Part shown: positions 41,349-50,523 of the stretch, piece by piece
Position numbering within the stretch: position 1 is the stretch's first letter
Layout of the letters: each line of letters opens with the position of its first letter
Assembly (NCBI GenBank): GCA_015063785.1
Contig: SVTM01000004.1
Coordinates: 38,708 to 102,707, forward strand
From: Oscillospiraceae bacterium
Lineage (GTDB): Bacteria; Bacillota; Clostridia; Oscillospirales; CAG-382
Direction of reading: 5' to 3'
DNA length: 64,000 nucleotides
The notes under the pieces: model-generated
The model's database searches: none
Told to the model about the DNA's origin: nothing
The model's input: only the letters and a program-made list of their open reading frames with translations
Translations under genes and position numbers: made by a program

Positions 41349-42524
41349 CTATTCGGTCACAACTCCGTCTTTCGAATAGGTGACCTTCGAAAGCTTTTCG
41401 GGAAAGATTTGTCCGACATTTTCGATTTCTATCCATTCCTCGCGCGGATTTTGTACAGGCATGTTGGTCACAATCTGACCTGCATTGTACGAAAGTTCAA
41501 CGCAAGACGTGTCGATCCGCATCAGCTTGTCAAGCTTAAAACGTATTCTGATCTGCGGTATCATGCCGTGGATAAAAACGTTTCTGTCATCTTGGTAGGT
41601 CAGCCTGTTGTAATCACCCGATGCAATACTGTCGCGGATATACGAAAGCGTTTCTTCGTCTGTGTACTTTTCGGTGTAGGTGAGCTGTACGTATATCGTA
41701 TAGTCATATATACCCACAGCTTCGTCAAAAAACGATCTTCCGGGGAATAATCCGATCTTGTCGATCATAATGTTGTCAAATTTGTCGTCGGCATACTTTT
41801 TGATCTCTTTTTCAAGATAATCGTATATAGGTGGATACACCCGCATCTCGCCTTCGATAATGCCGATATCGGTTCTTGCCATATCAAACTTTTTGCCGTT
41901 TGTAAGGCAGGTGACGGTAAAGATGTTTTCGTTTCTGCTTTCTATTTTCAAGGTGTCGCCTGCGGCAACTCCAAGATCGGGCATATCGCAAAGCGCCTGA
42001 GCATAGTCGTAATCCTCGTCGCCAAAGCTGAAGTTCAGGTTTTCCGCTTTCGTGTATCCGTAAAGTCCGCCGTGGAAAGCCGGCAACGATACAAAATAGA
42101 TATCGTCACGCCCGTCAACAAGTCCGTCGGCAGGATAAACGTTGGCAAGTGTCGCCATCTCGGGTGTGGTGATGTAATCCCTGTTTTGATAAAGCATGGC
42201 TTTGTCATAATACAAGGGTGCGTGGGTGGATATGGCGGCAACAGGAACAACATATCCGTGATCGTCCCAAACATACATCAGCGTCGGTTTGTCGGAGCCG
42301 CCGATGACAACGTTTGTGTTTTCAAGATCGTCTGCTATTTTTTCTGTTGATTCTCCCGTGCAGGCAATCAGAAATTCTGCGGCAACAATGGCGGCAAGAA
42401 GTGCCACCACAAGAAATATGGCGCGTTTTTTTGATTTTGAAAGAATGTTTTCAAAACGGCTTTTGGCTTTTTTGCCGTCCTCCGAAAAAGCCGTTGAAAG
42501 ATAGGGTGTGCAAAGCTTTTTCAT
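41349..42524 (-). CDS. BlaR1-type sensor half, large copy (membrane anchored)
   Basis: 391 residues. The N-terminus (PYLSTAFSEDGKKAKSRFEN, residues 7-26, then ILSKSKKR) is the cytoplasmic stretch that normally follows the protease domain in M56/BlaR1 proteins, and is followed by one membrane helix (about 35-53). The remaining 330 residues are extracytoplasmic, with no penicillin-binding SxxK domain that I can recognise. It shares this N-terminus with the preceding 171-residue gene, so the two arose by duplication. It lies 18 bp after it. Role: probably ligand sensing for the split BlaR1-like protease; ligand unknown. Confidence 0.72.
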   Translation of the reverse strand: MKKLCTPYLSTAFSEDGKKAKSRFENILSKSKKRAIFLVVALLAAIVAAEFLIACTGESTEKIADDLENTNVVIGGSDKPTLMYVWDDHGYVVPVAAISTHAPLYYDKAMLYQNRDYITTPEMATLANVYPADGLVDGRDDIYFVSLPAFHGGLYGYTKAENLNFSFGDEDYDYAQALCDMPDLGVAAGDTLKIESRNENIFTVTCLTNGKKFDMARTDIGIIEGEMRVYPPIYDYLEKEIKKYADDKFDNIMIDKIGLFPGRSFFDEAVGIYDYTIYVQLTYTEKYTDEETLSYIRDSIASGDYNRLTYQDDRNVFIHGMIPQIRIRFKLDKLMRIDTSCVELSYNAGQIVTNMPVQNPREEWIEIENVGQIFPEKLSKVTYSKDGVVTE

Positions 42525-42542
42525 TTTTTACCTCCATTTCGT

Positions 42543-43058
42543 TTATCCGGCAAAGGCAAGGGCGGTGGTGCTGTATGGATCAAAGAGAGTAAGAGTTGAG
42601 TCGAGACCGTTGTAGTATTTGTATATATCTCCCGTCGCCTTTTCAACCCAAAATTCAAATATAACCGAATATTTGTAGAATCTTTCGTCTTCATCTTTCA
42701 GATCAAGGTTTGCAATGGCATATCTTAGATATTCCGCATCGTCTGTGGGGGATGGGTCTTCGTCAAGTGGGGTGTATTCTCCGTAGGTGTTTTCGTATGC
42801 CTTTGTCAGCTCATCGCAAAGGTGCTCTGCCGCTTCCTCCTGTGTCAGGCTTCTTTGCTCCTGCTCCCACAAGGGACGGGTGTCCTTTTTGGAGCAAGAT
42901 ATCAGAAACTCCGCTGAAAGCATGACGAAAACGAGAAGGACGATAAGAAAAGAAGATCTTCTTTTCTTTGCAGAAAGGATGTTTTCAAATCTGCTTTTTG
43001 CTTTTTTTCCTTCGTCGGAAAAAGCTGTGGAAAGGGTTGGGGTGTGGATCTTTTTCAT
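42543..43058 (-). CDS. BlaR1-type sensor half, small copy (membrane anchored)
   Basis: 171 residues: cytoplasmic stretch TPTLSTAFSDEGKKAKSRFE, a membrane helix (about 35-53, ending LISCSKKD) and a 110-residue acidic extracytoplasmic domain. Its ATG overlaps the stop codon of the M56 protease gene (ATGA), so the two are translationally coupled and the pair equals one BlaR1-like protein cut in two. The LISC sequence resembles a lipobox but follows a helix with a 35-residue cytoplasmic lead, so lipidation is uncertain. Confidence 0.72.
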   Translation of the reverse strand: MKKIHTPTLSTAFSDEGKKAKSRFENILSAKKRRSSFLIVLLVFVMLSAEFLISCSKKDTRPLWEQEQRSLTQEEAAEHLCDELTKAYENTYGEYTPLDEDPSPTDDAEYLRYAIANLDLKDEDERFYKYSVIFEFWVEKATGDIYKYYNGLDSTLTLFDPYSTTALAFAG

Positions 43059-43885
43059 GTTTGCTCCTCCTTTTTTGTGTCGTGGTACATAAAGCGTAAA
43101 AGTGTAAGTGAGTATTCTTTCTTTTCATCGGGTGTCATTTGGCCTGTCACAGTATCGTCGCAGGAATATTCAAGATCTCGGTTTGCCATTTTAACCATGA
43201 GATAGGCAAATGGGTTGAACCAGTGCATGGCGTTTGCCGCCACAAGTATCAGTTTGTACCACATATCGCCTCTTTTGGCGTGGGCGTTTTCGTGAAGCAG
43301 TATCAGCTCAAGCTCGCGTTCCGAAAGGGGCACGTCGGGTATGAGTACTCGTTTTTTGAAAAATCCTGTCATCATGGGACTTTCGATAAGTGAGCTTATG
43401 TATATGTTGTCTTTCAGATTTACCGCTCCCTTTTTTACCTTCGCGTTAAATAGCGCCAGCACGGTGATATGATAAGCGAGAAAAACGATCGCACCTGCCG
43501 ACCATACTATGGTTAAAATTTGAGAAAGTGAAATGACAACACTTTTGTCCTTTTTGACTTCACCTTTATCCAAAATCGAAAGCTCGCTGTTTTCGCTGTT
43601 TTGCGATCTGTCATTTTCGGGGAGTTGGTCGGTTTTGTCTGTGTATTCGTTGTTGGGGGTAGTTGATATTATCGGTCTTGAAAGAGCGTCGGGTTCTTCA
43701 AAAACCAGCGGCGCTGTTGTCATATCAAACCTTGCAGGCACAAGCAGCCGTAATGCCACAAGCAGCCAGGCTATGTATCTGTATTTTGCCTTGTATCTTT
43801 TTCCCAAAATGCTTGAAAAAAGCAACAGAAGCAGGATTATAAGCGACATGGTCAGCGAAATGACCGCGAGATCTACGATAATCAT
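43055..43885 (-). CDS. blaR1: M56 BlaR1-like transmembrane metalloprotease, truncated after the protease domain
   Basis: 276 residues with three to four membrane helices and a gluzincin site HENAH (about residue 203) plus EYSCDDTV (about 247) as the third ligand region. It is an M56 anti-repressor protease that, on signal, would inactivate the BlaI repressor encoded just upstream. Typical BlaR1 proteins continue into a sensor domain; here the ORF stops with RFMYHDTKKEEQT and the rest is encoded by the next two genes. Start overlaps the BlaI stop as ATGA. The inducer may be cell-wall stress rather than a beta-lactam. Confidence 0.88.
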   Translation of the reverse strand: MIIVDLAVISLTMSLIILLLLLFSSILGKRYKAKYRYIAWLLVALRLLVPARFDMTTAPLVFEEPDALSRPIISTTPNNEYTDKTDQLPENDRSQNSENSELSILDKGEVKKDKSVVISLSQILTIVWSAGAIVFLAYHITVLALFNAKVKKGAVNLKDNIYISSLIESPMMTGFFKKRVLIPDVPLSERELELILLHENAHAKRGDMWYKLILVAANAMHWFNPFAYLMVKMANRDLEYSCDDTVTGQMTPDEKKEYSLTLLRFMYHDTKKEEQT

Positions 43886-44253
43886 TTTGCCTCCTCAATG
43901 AACTTTTTCAGCTCGTCAATGTCGTCTTTTGACAGGCTTTTTCCGTCGTACAGTGAAGAAAGAAGGCTTGTAAGCGACCCGTGATGCATTCGCTTAAAGA
44001 AACTTTCGCTCTCGCTTTTCAGATAGTCGTCTTTGTCAACGGCAGGAGTGTATAGGTTTATCCTGTGCTCCTTTTTGCAGGTCAAAAAGCCTCTGTTGCA
44101 CAGCCTTGTCAAAAAATTAAGCACAGTGGTCTTTGTCCAGTCGCGATCGAGCTTTTCCATAATATCGTCGCACGAAACGGCGCCGCCTGTAACCTCTGCC
44201 ATGTCCCATATGGTCATCATGATGTCGTGTTCACATTCGGGAAGTCTGTTCAT
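43882..44253 (-). CDS. blaI: BlaI/MecI/CopY-family transcriptional repressor
   Basis: 123 residues. The winged-helix domain (1-75) has TKTTVLNFLTRLCNRGFLTCKKEHR, the recognition helix and wing of BlaI, and the C-terminal helices (85-123) form the dimer and protease-susceptible region (SFFKRMHHGSLTSLLSSLYDG in two parts). It is the first gene of a four-gene operon with ATGA overlaps. It should bind repeats in its own promoter. Confidence 0.93.
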   Translation of the reverse strand: MNRLPECEHDIMMTIWDMAEVTGGAVSCDDIMEKLDRDWTKTTVLNFLTRLCNRGFLTCKKEHRINLYTPAVDKDDYLKSESESFFKRMHHGSLTSLLSSLYDGKSLSKDDIDELKKFIEEAK

Positions 44254-44270
44254 TATTGCACCTCGTTGTT

Positions 44271-44311
44271 TTACAATTGTCGAATTACAATTATATTTTA
44301 CACTTGTCGAA
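44271..44311. promoter_or_regulatory. Putative BlaI operator repeats
   Basis: TTACAATTGTCGAA (44271-44284) and TTACACTTGTCGAA (44298-44311) are direct repeats 27 bp apart; each contains the ACA...TGT core that BlaI/MecI proteins favour. The second overlaps the spacer of the blaI promoter, and the first covers the start-site region. Confidence 0.6.
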
Positions 44312-44323
44312 CAACTTTGTCAA
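44295..44323 (-). promoter_or_regulatory. Promoter of the blaI operon
   Basis: On the minus strand TTGACA, 17-bp spacer, TAAAAT, about 45 bp before the blaI ATG (ribosome binding site CGAGGTG). Confidence 0.75.
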
Positions 44324-44344
44324 GGGTTTTTTGCAAAAAAACAA

Positions 44345-44372
44345 AAAAGTCCCGAAAAAATTCGGGACTTTT
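44345..44372 (-). terminator. Terminator of polC and the housekeeping operon
   Basis: AAAAGTCCCGAA/TTCGGGACTTTT with A4 loop; on the minus strand it is followed by TTTTTTGTTTTTTTGC. Confidence 0.88.
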
Positions 44373-44381
44373 GCTGTTTTA

Positions 44382-47300
44382 TCAGAAAAACGATATCTGA
44401 TTTGTCTCGGGCAGAGAATCAAGAACTCCGTTTCGCGAGAGTATTTCGATAACCGCTTTTGTAACTCCGCCTTTCTGGCGAAGCTCTTCCTGCGATATGA
44501 TGTTGTTTTCTTTCATAACAGTTTCAAGGTTGAGTGCCGCCGTTTCTCCAAGACCCGGCAGGGAGGAGAAGGGCATTCTGATGGCGCCGTCCTCGGGCAA
44601 AAAAGCTTTTGCGGCAGACTTGTTCAGGTCAACAGGCAAGAACTTTATCTTTCGCGCCAACGCTTCGTTGACAAGCTGCATGGTGGCAAGAGTTTCGTGA
44701 TCCTTCTGTTTTGCGGCAGTGCCCATTTCTTCAATAGATCTGATGGTGCGCTCAACTTCGCCCTTGCCCTTGCCGACGATCTCGGCATCAAAGCCTCCGG
44801 GTGCCACCGAGAAGAAGGCGGCATAGAATTCAAGAGGCATATGCACCTTGAACCAGCCGAGACGAAGAGCAGAAATAACATAGGCTGCGGCGTGGGCCTT
44901 CGGGAACATATACTTGATCTTCTCGCAGGATTCAATATACCAATCGGGAACTTCGTGAGCTTTCATTTCTTCCTTCCAGCCATCCCATTTGTCGCAAGCA
45001 CCTTTTGCGACCTTTCCTTTTCGGACATCCTCCATGATCTTGAAGGCGGTGCCGTTTTCAAGCCCGTGATAGATCAGATACACCATGATGTTGTCTCGTG
45101 TTCCGATAACCTGCGAAATGTCGCAGATGCCGTTTTTGATGAGATCCTGGGCATTGCCCAGCCATACATCTGTGCCGTGGGAAAGCCCTGAGATCTGAAG
45201 CAGGTCGGAAAATGTCTTTGGCTTTGCATCAACGATCATCTGACGGACAAACTTTGTGCCAAATTCAGGCAAACCAAAGGTGCCCACGGGGCTTCCGATG
45301 TCTTCGGGGTTTACGCCAAGGGATTTTGTCGAAGCAAACAGCTCCATAACACCCTCGTCTGAAAGGGGAGTATCAAGGATATTTCTGCCCGAATATTTTT
45401 CGAGCATTCTGTATTTGGTCGGCACATCATGACCGAGCATGTCAAGCTTCAATATCGTGTCGTGCAGATATTCAAAAGCGAAATGGGTAGTGATGATGTT
45501 AGAGTTCGGGTCGTCGGCAGGATGCTGGATTGGGGTGAAATCGTATACCTGGTACTGCTTTGGTATAACGATGATGCCGCCGGGATGCTGACCTGTGGTG
45601 CGCTTTACACCTTCGCAACCCTTCGAAAGACGGGCTTCTTCGGCTTTGTTCAGGACAACTCCGTGTTCTTCTGCGTATTTTTTAACGTAGCCGTAGGCGG
45701 TCTTTTCGGCAAGAGTGCCAAGCGTTCCTGCACGAAATACGTTTTCTGCACCAAACAGAACTTCTGTGTATTTATGGCATTCACCCTGAACGTCGCCTGA
45801 AAAGTTGAGGTCGATATCGGGCGATTTGTCGCCGTAGAAGCCAAGAAAGGTTTCAAAAGGAATGTCGTGACCGTCGTGTATCATTTTTGGCGCGCCGCAT
45901 TTTGGACAATCCTTGTCGGGCATGTCAAATCCCGAGCCCACTGAACCGTCTGTGACAAATTCGGAATACTTACACTTTGTACATCTGTAATGCGGGGGCA
46001 GTGGGTTAACTTCAGTTATGCCTGCCATCGTTGCAACAAAGGAAGAGCCAACAGAACCGCGCGAGCCGACGAGATATCCTTTGTCCTCGCTGTATTTAAC
46101 AAGGCGTCGGGCGATGATATATAGCACGGCAAAGCCGTTTTTGATGATGGAAGTAAGCTCTTTTTCAAGACGCGACTGTACAATCTCGGGCAGGGGATCT
46201 CCGTACCATTCGTGGGCAAGATCATAGCAGAAGTTTGTAAGTTCTTCTTCGGTTCCCTCCATCGACGGCGGATAGTTTCCGTCGGGAATGGGCAGTATCT
46301 CCTCCACCATGTCGGCGATCTTGCGTGTGTTTTCAACGACGACCTCATACGCCGTCTGCTCGTCGAGATAGTCAAACTCTGCAAGCATTTCCTCGGTGGT
46401 CCTCATGTAAAGAGGGATGTGCTTGTCCGCATCCGAAAACTTCTGACCTGCAAGAAGTATTTTTCTGTATACCTCGTCCTCGGGATTTTGAAAATGCACG
46501 TCACCCGTGGCAACAACAGGCTTTCCAAGTTCTTTTCCGAGCTTTATTATCTGTTTGTTTATCTCGATAAGGGCGTTTCTGTCGGCCAGCTGTCCGCCGT
46601 CAATAAGGAATTGGTTGTTTCCGAGGGGCTGGATCTCAAGATAGTCATAAAAGTCTGCAATTGCCTTCAGATCATTCCACGGACGGTTTTCAAGAATGGC
46701 GCGATAAAGCTCGCCTGCCTCGCAGGCAGAACCGATGATAAGACCTTCGCGGTATTGCGAAAGTAGGTTTTTCGGTATTCTCGGTGTTCTGTGGTAGTAT
46801 TTGAGGTAGGACTCTGAAACAAGTTTGTACAGGTTTTTAAGGCCCACAAGATTTTTGACAAGGATGATCTGATGATAGCTTTTCAGCTTTTTCGGATCAG
46901 AGCTCTGGCTCATCAGGTGGCTCAGCTGGTCAGTGTTGATGATACCCTCGGATTTCAACTTTTCGCCCATGGCGTTGAATATCAGTGCCAGCATGTGGGC
47001 ATCCTCAAAGGCTCTGTGGTGGTCAAAATCGCCGAGATTAAAGTAGTCTGCAAGAGTGTCAAGCTTGTGGTTCTTGAGATCTGAATTGACCTGACGCGAC
47101 ATCGAAACTGTGTCGATAAACGATGGGTTGAAGGGAATCGAGCATTTTTCTGCCGCGGCTCTGATAAAGCTGATGTCAAACGACGCATTATGCGCCACCA
47201 GGGTGTCGTCGCCGACAAAGGCAAGAAATTCCGGCAACACTTCGCTTATGCTTCTGGCGTCTTTTACCATATCGTCGGTGATGCCGGTGAGCTTTACTAT

Positions 47301-48869
47301 CTCGGCAGGTATCGGAACGCCGGGGTTTACGAAGGTCGAATATTTTTCTGTTACCTTGCCTTTTTTGTACCTGACTGCACCAATCTCGGTGATCTCGCAG
47401 GTCTGGGGCGAAAGTCCCGTGGTTTCAATATCAAAGATAACAAAGCTGTCGTCGAGGAAGCTTACGTTGTTTTCGCCGTAGATGGCGCGTGCCGTATCGT
47501 CAACAAAATACGCCTCAAGTCCATAGATGACCTTGATATCTCCTGCCTTGCGTGCTGCCTTCATTATCTGAGGATATGCCTGCAGATTTCCGTGGTCTGT
47601 GACGGCAATGGCGTTCTGTCCCCAGTCGCGTGCCTGCTTGATAACGTCGGCAGGCTCAATGGTGGCGTCCATCTGCGACATTTTTGTGTGAAGATGAAGC
47701 TCAACGCGTTTTACGGGCGCATTGTCCTTGCGCTTTATCAGCTTGATTTTTGATGCCCCCAGCGGCTTCACAACAAGCGTTCCGTCGTATCTGTCGGGCG
47801 ACGTTTGTCCGTGCATCATCACAACCGGCGAATCCGCAAGAGCGGCGTATTTGCCGTCGTCTTCGGCGTTGTATAAAAACTTTGCAACGATCGACGAATC
47901 GTTGTCTGTGATAAAGAAGGAAGCGATGTATTTGTCTCCGCTTTTTGTCAGCTTTTTTTCAAATCCAAAAACTTTTCCGCAGACGGTGAAGGTCTTGGTA
48001 TCAAAATTCACCGCTCGTATGGGGATAATTTCTTCTTCGGGAAGCTTGCCAAAGAGCAATTCGGCGTCTTTCAGATCAAATTTCATTCTGCCTGACACGG
48101 CAGTTTCGTTATCGTGATCCACCGAGGCAAAAGCTTCGTCGGTAAAAACCGAATTTGCTGTTTCAACAGGATCTGGGGTGGGTTGACGGCGGAAATTTCC
48201 GCCTCCACCTGCGCGAAATCCGCCCTCCTGCACAGGGGGAGGATCGCGATGCACAAAGGCCTGTGGATCGATCTTTGGCGGCTTTATAAGCTCTTCGAGC
48301 TCGGATAGGTTCATCTCGCATTTTCCGCCAAAGCTGATGTTGCGCGATATCGAAAACCAATCGCGGATTATGTCCGAAAGCTCTCTGTCACAACCCGATA
48401 TCTGCAAAAGAGCTTTTCCGCCATTGTGCAGTTCAACAGATATACAGTTTTCTCCCTGTTGTTTCAGGTTTGCAATAAGCTCGTTGTCGCTTGTAACAAG
48501 GTCGCTTTCGGTATCGTAGTTTACAACATGAAGGTCTTCCGAAAATTTTGCATTGTCAAAAAAACCGTAGCCCAAGGGATTGCGCCTTTTCAGCTCGCAA
48601 AGAATGTCCGGAAATACAGAAAGTGAAAAGCATGAGCTTTCAAAATGGGGCAATATCCGCATGAAGTTGAGGTCATACGCTTCTTTTATTCCCTCTTCGA
48701 TGGAATTTATAGTGTCAAAAGATATGTATTCGGAAAAATAAACGTCACATAGTATCCGCCTTGTCTCCTGGTCAAGCCTTATTTTGTAGTCGGCGATCTT
48801 GGAGCAGGCGTTTTTTTCAAGATATTCGGGTTGGTATTTTCCGAATTTTTCAAGAAAGGATTTTGCCAT
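44382..48869 (-). CDS. polC: DNA polymerase III alpha subunit, PolC type
   Basis: 1495-residue Gram-positive replicative polymerase, within the usual 1430-1500 range. Domain order: N-terminal region, OB fold (about 250-340), PHP domain (HLHTKMSQMDATIEP near 390), inserted DEDD 3'-5' exonuclease (FDIETTGLSP near 475, later HNASFDISFI), then the PHP continuation and the C-family polymerase palm with PDIDLNFSGD (catalytic Asp pair, near 1020), and the C-terminal tau-binding part with GVLDSLPE. The N-terminal region has a poly-Gly/Pro linker (EGGFRAGGGGNFRRQP). Last gene of the cluster, 8 bp after ispG. Confidence 0.98.
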   Translation of the reverse strand: MAKSFLEKFGKYQPEYLEKNACSKIADYKIRLDQETRRILCDVYFSEYISFDTINSIEEGIKEAYDLNFMRILPHFESSCFSLSVFPDILCELKRRNPLGYGFFDNAKFSEDLHVVNYDTESDLVTSDNELIANLKQQGENCISVELHNGGKALLQISGCDRELSDIIRDWFSISRNISFGGKCEMNLSELEELIKPPKIDPQAFVHRDPPPVQEGGFRAGGGGNFRRQPTPDPVETANSVFTDEAFASVDHDNETAVSGRMKFDLKDAELLFGKLPEEEIIPIRAVNFDTKTFTVCGKVFGFEKKLTKSGDKYIASFFITDNDSSIVAKFLYNAEDDGKYAALADSPVVMMHGQTSPDRYDGTLVVKPLGASKIKLIKRKDNAPVKRVELHLHTKMSQMDATIEPADVIKQARDWGQNAIAVTDHGNLQAYPQIMKAARKAGDIKVIYGLEAYFVDDTARAIYGENNVSFLDDSFVIFDIETTGLSPQTCEITEIGAVRYKKGKVTEKYSTFVNPGVPIPAEIVKLTGITDDMVKDARSISEVLPEFLAFVGDDTLVAHNASFDISFIRAAAEKCSIPFNPSFIDTVSMSRQVNSDLKNHKLDTLADYFNLGDFDHHRAFEDAHMLALIFNAMGEKLKSEGIINTDQLSHLMSQSSDPKKLKSYHQIILVKNLVGLKNLYKLVSESYLKYYHRTPRIPKNLLSQYREGLIIGSACEAGELYRAILENRPWNDLKAIADFYDYLEIQPLGNNQFLIDGGQLADRNALIEINKQIIKLGKELGKPVVATGDVHFQNPEDEVYRKILLAGQKFSDADKHIPLYMRTTEEMLAEFDYLDEQTAYEVVVENTRKIADMVEEILPIPDGNYPPSMEGTEEELTNFCYDLAHEWYGDPLPEIVQSRLEKELTSIIKNGFAVLYIIARRLVKYSEDKGYLVGSRGSVGSSFVATMAGITEVNPLPPHYRCTKCKYSEFVTDGSVGSGFDMPDKDCPKCGAPKMIHDGHDIPFETFLGFYGDKSPDIDLNFSGDVQGECHKYTEVLFGAENVFRAGTLGTLAEKTAYGYVKKYAEEHGVVLNKAEEARLSKGCEGVKRTTGQHPGGIIVIPKQYQVYDFTPIQHPADDPNSNIITTHFAFEYLHDTILKLDMLGHDVPTKYRMLEKYSGRNILDTPLSDEGVMELFASTKSLGVNPEDIGSPVGTFGLPEFGTKFVRQMIVDAKPKTFSDLLQISGLSHGTDVWLGNAQDLIKNGICDISQVIGTRDNIMVYLIYHGLENGTAFKIMEDVRKGKVAKGACDKWDGWKEEMKAHEVPDWYIESCEKIKYMFPKAHAAAYVISALRLGWFKVHMPLEFYAAFFSVAPGGFDAEIVGKGKGEVERTIRSIEEMGTAAKQKDHETLATMQLVNEALARKIKFLPVDLNKSAAKAFLPEDGAIRMPFSSLPGLGETAALNLETVMKENNIISQEELRQKGGVTKAVIEILSRNGVLDSLPETNQISFF

Positions 48870-48877
48870 TTTACACC

Positions 48878-49933
48878 TTACATTTTTTCAATTTCATTCA
48901 TCAGAGTTTCAATAACTCGGTCTTCGGGGATCTTGCCGATAACCTCGCCTTTTTTAAATAACAGAGCGTCGTTCACACCGCCCGCAATGCCGATATCTGC
49001 ATCCTTTGCCTCTCCGGGTCCGTTTACTGCGCAACCCATAACGGCAACCTTTATGTCCTTCGGACAGTTGTCAAGCAGCTCGTGAAGCCTTGTGGCAATG
49101 CCAATAACGTTTATGTTGGTTCTTGCGCAGGTGGGGCACGAAACAATGTTTACGCCGTGGATAAGCCCCAGCGATTTCAAAAGATCGCGTCCTGCCGCCA
49201 CTTCTTTTTCAACCTCGTCGGTAAGCGACACGCGAAGGGTGTCGCCGATGCCGTCAAGCAGCATGGCACCAATGCCTGCGGAGGATTTGATGATACCCAT
49301 GCGCTCTGTGCCGGCTTCTGTAACTCCTAGATGCAGGGGATATTCTGTGCGACTTGCAAAAAGTCTGTTGGCCTCGACAGTGCCTTTTACGTCAGAGGAC
49401 TTTATCGAAACCACAATATCGTGAAAGTCAAATTCTTCAAGAAGTCTGACGTGGAACATCGCACTTTCAAAAAGTGCCTCGGGGCAGGGGACGCCGTATT
49501 TTTCAAGAATGTGCTTTTCAAGCGAACCGCCGTTCACACCTATTCTGATGGGAATGCCGCGTTTTTTGCACTCGTCGGCAACAGCCTTAACTCGGTCGCG
49601 GTCGCCGATATTTCCGGGGTTTATGCGGATCTTGTCAATACCCTGTTGTGCGGCAATAAGCGCCAGACGGTAGTTAAAATGAATGTCTGCCACAAGGGGA
49701 ATGCTTGAATGCTCTTTGAAATAAGAGATATTCTTCGCCGATTCCTCGTCGGGCACAGAAAAACGGACTATGTCGCAGCCCGCCTTTTCAAGCGACAGTA
49801 TCTGCTCTAAGGTCTTTTCCTTGTCGGAGGTTTTGGTAAAGGTCATCGATTGTACGGCAATGGCGTTGTTTGCACCGATAGCAACTTTGCCGATCTTCAC
49901 TTCTCTGGATTTTCTTCTTGTTATTTCAGCCAT
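48878..49933 (-). CDS. ispG: 4-hydroxy-3-methylbut-2-enyl diphosphate synthase
   Basis: 351-residue GcpE, the [4Fe-4S] enzyme that converts MEcPP to HMBPP in the MEP isoprenoid pathway. TIM-barrel part with PLVADIHFNYRLA and KIRINPGNIG; cluster cysteines in SCPTCART and GCAVNGPGEAKDADIGIAGG (one motif only quoted up to 20). It follows the Nudix gene by 12 bp. With dxr and uppS in the same cluster it links MEP-pathway output to undecaprenyl phosphate. Confidence 0.98.
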   Translation of the reverse strand: MAEITRRKSREVKIGKVAIGANNAIAVQSMTFTKTSDKEKTLEQILSLEKAGCDIVRFSVPDEESAKNISYFKEHSSIPLVADIHFNYRLALIAAQQGIDKIRINPGNIGDRDRVKAVADECKKRGIPIRIGVNGGSLEKHILEKYGVPCPEALFESAMFHVRLLEEFDFHDIVVSIKSSDVKGTVEANRLFASRTEYPLHLGVTEAGTERMGIIKSSAGIGAMLLDGIGDTLRVSLTDEVEKEVAAGRDLLKSLGLIHGVNIVSCPTCARTNINVIGIATRLHELLDNCPKDIKVAVMGCAVNGPGEAKDADIGIAGGVNDALLFKKGEVIGKIPEDRVIETLMNEIEKM

Positions 49934-49945
49934 GGTATACCTCCG

Positions 49946-50506
49946 TTATTTCAGTTTGGTAAAAATCTCGGGCGAAAGCATTGCCGCGGCGCGAAGGATT
50001 GCACTTTGGGTCTTTCCGTCGCGAAATGTTCCGTCAAGTGCGCTTTTTACTGCGTCGGCAAGCGGGATTTTTGTTACTTCAAGAAACTCGTCTTCGTCAA
50101 GATGCTGTTCTTTAAAAGAAAGGCCTGTGGCAAGATACATATGTATTTTTTCGCCCATGATAGCAGGTGAGCCGTAGTATATTCCTAAGGGAATGATGTT
50201 TTCAGCTATCGCTCCCGTTTCTTCCAAAAGTTCACGCTTTGCGGCAGAAAGGGGATCTTCACCTTCAAAATCAAGCTTTCCTGCAGGTATTTCGGTCAAA
50301 ACTTCGCCCACGGCATATCTGTATTGCTTTACGAGGATCACCTCGTTTTCGTCGGTCACGGGAATAACGCACACGGCGCCAAGATGCTTCACGTATTCGC
50401 GAAAAGAAGTACTTCCGTCGGGAAGCCCGACCTTGTCTTTATATAAATGAACTACTTTTCCGTCAAAAATAAGGGTTGAATCCAGCTTTTTTTCAAAAAG
50501 TTCCAT
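49946..50506 (-). CDS. Nudix hydrolase, ADP-ribose pyrophosphatase type
   Basis: 186-residue Nudix protein. The box GEDPLSAAKRELLEETGAIA (about residues 82-101) gives GX5EX7REUXEEXGU intact, and the AGKLDFE and YYGSPAIMGEKIHMYLA segments match bacterial ADP-ribose diphosphatases (NudF/YqkG). It would cleave ADP-ribose to AMP and ribose-5-phosphate. It is inserted between rseP and ispG, 17 bp and 12 bp away. Ribosome binding site AAAGGAG. Confidence 0.92.
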   Translation of the reverse strand: MELFEKKLDSTLIFDGKVVHLYKDKVGLPDGSTSFREYVKHLGAVCVIPVTDENEVILVKQYRYAVGEVLTEIPAGKLDFEGEDPLSAAKRELLEETGAIAENIIPLGIYYGSPAIMGEKIHMYLATGLSFKEQHLDEDEFLEVTKIPLADAVKSALDGTFRDGKTQSAILRAAAMLSPEIFTKLK

Positions 50507-50523
50507 TTTCGGTTTCTCCTTTT

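Noticed and set aside
43055-43058. Sequencing frameshift joining the M56 gene to the next ORF
   Set aside because: The ATGA overlap, a proper start and the second paralogue with the same N-terminus argue for a real split; it is kept as a finding with this test.
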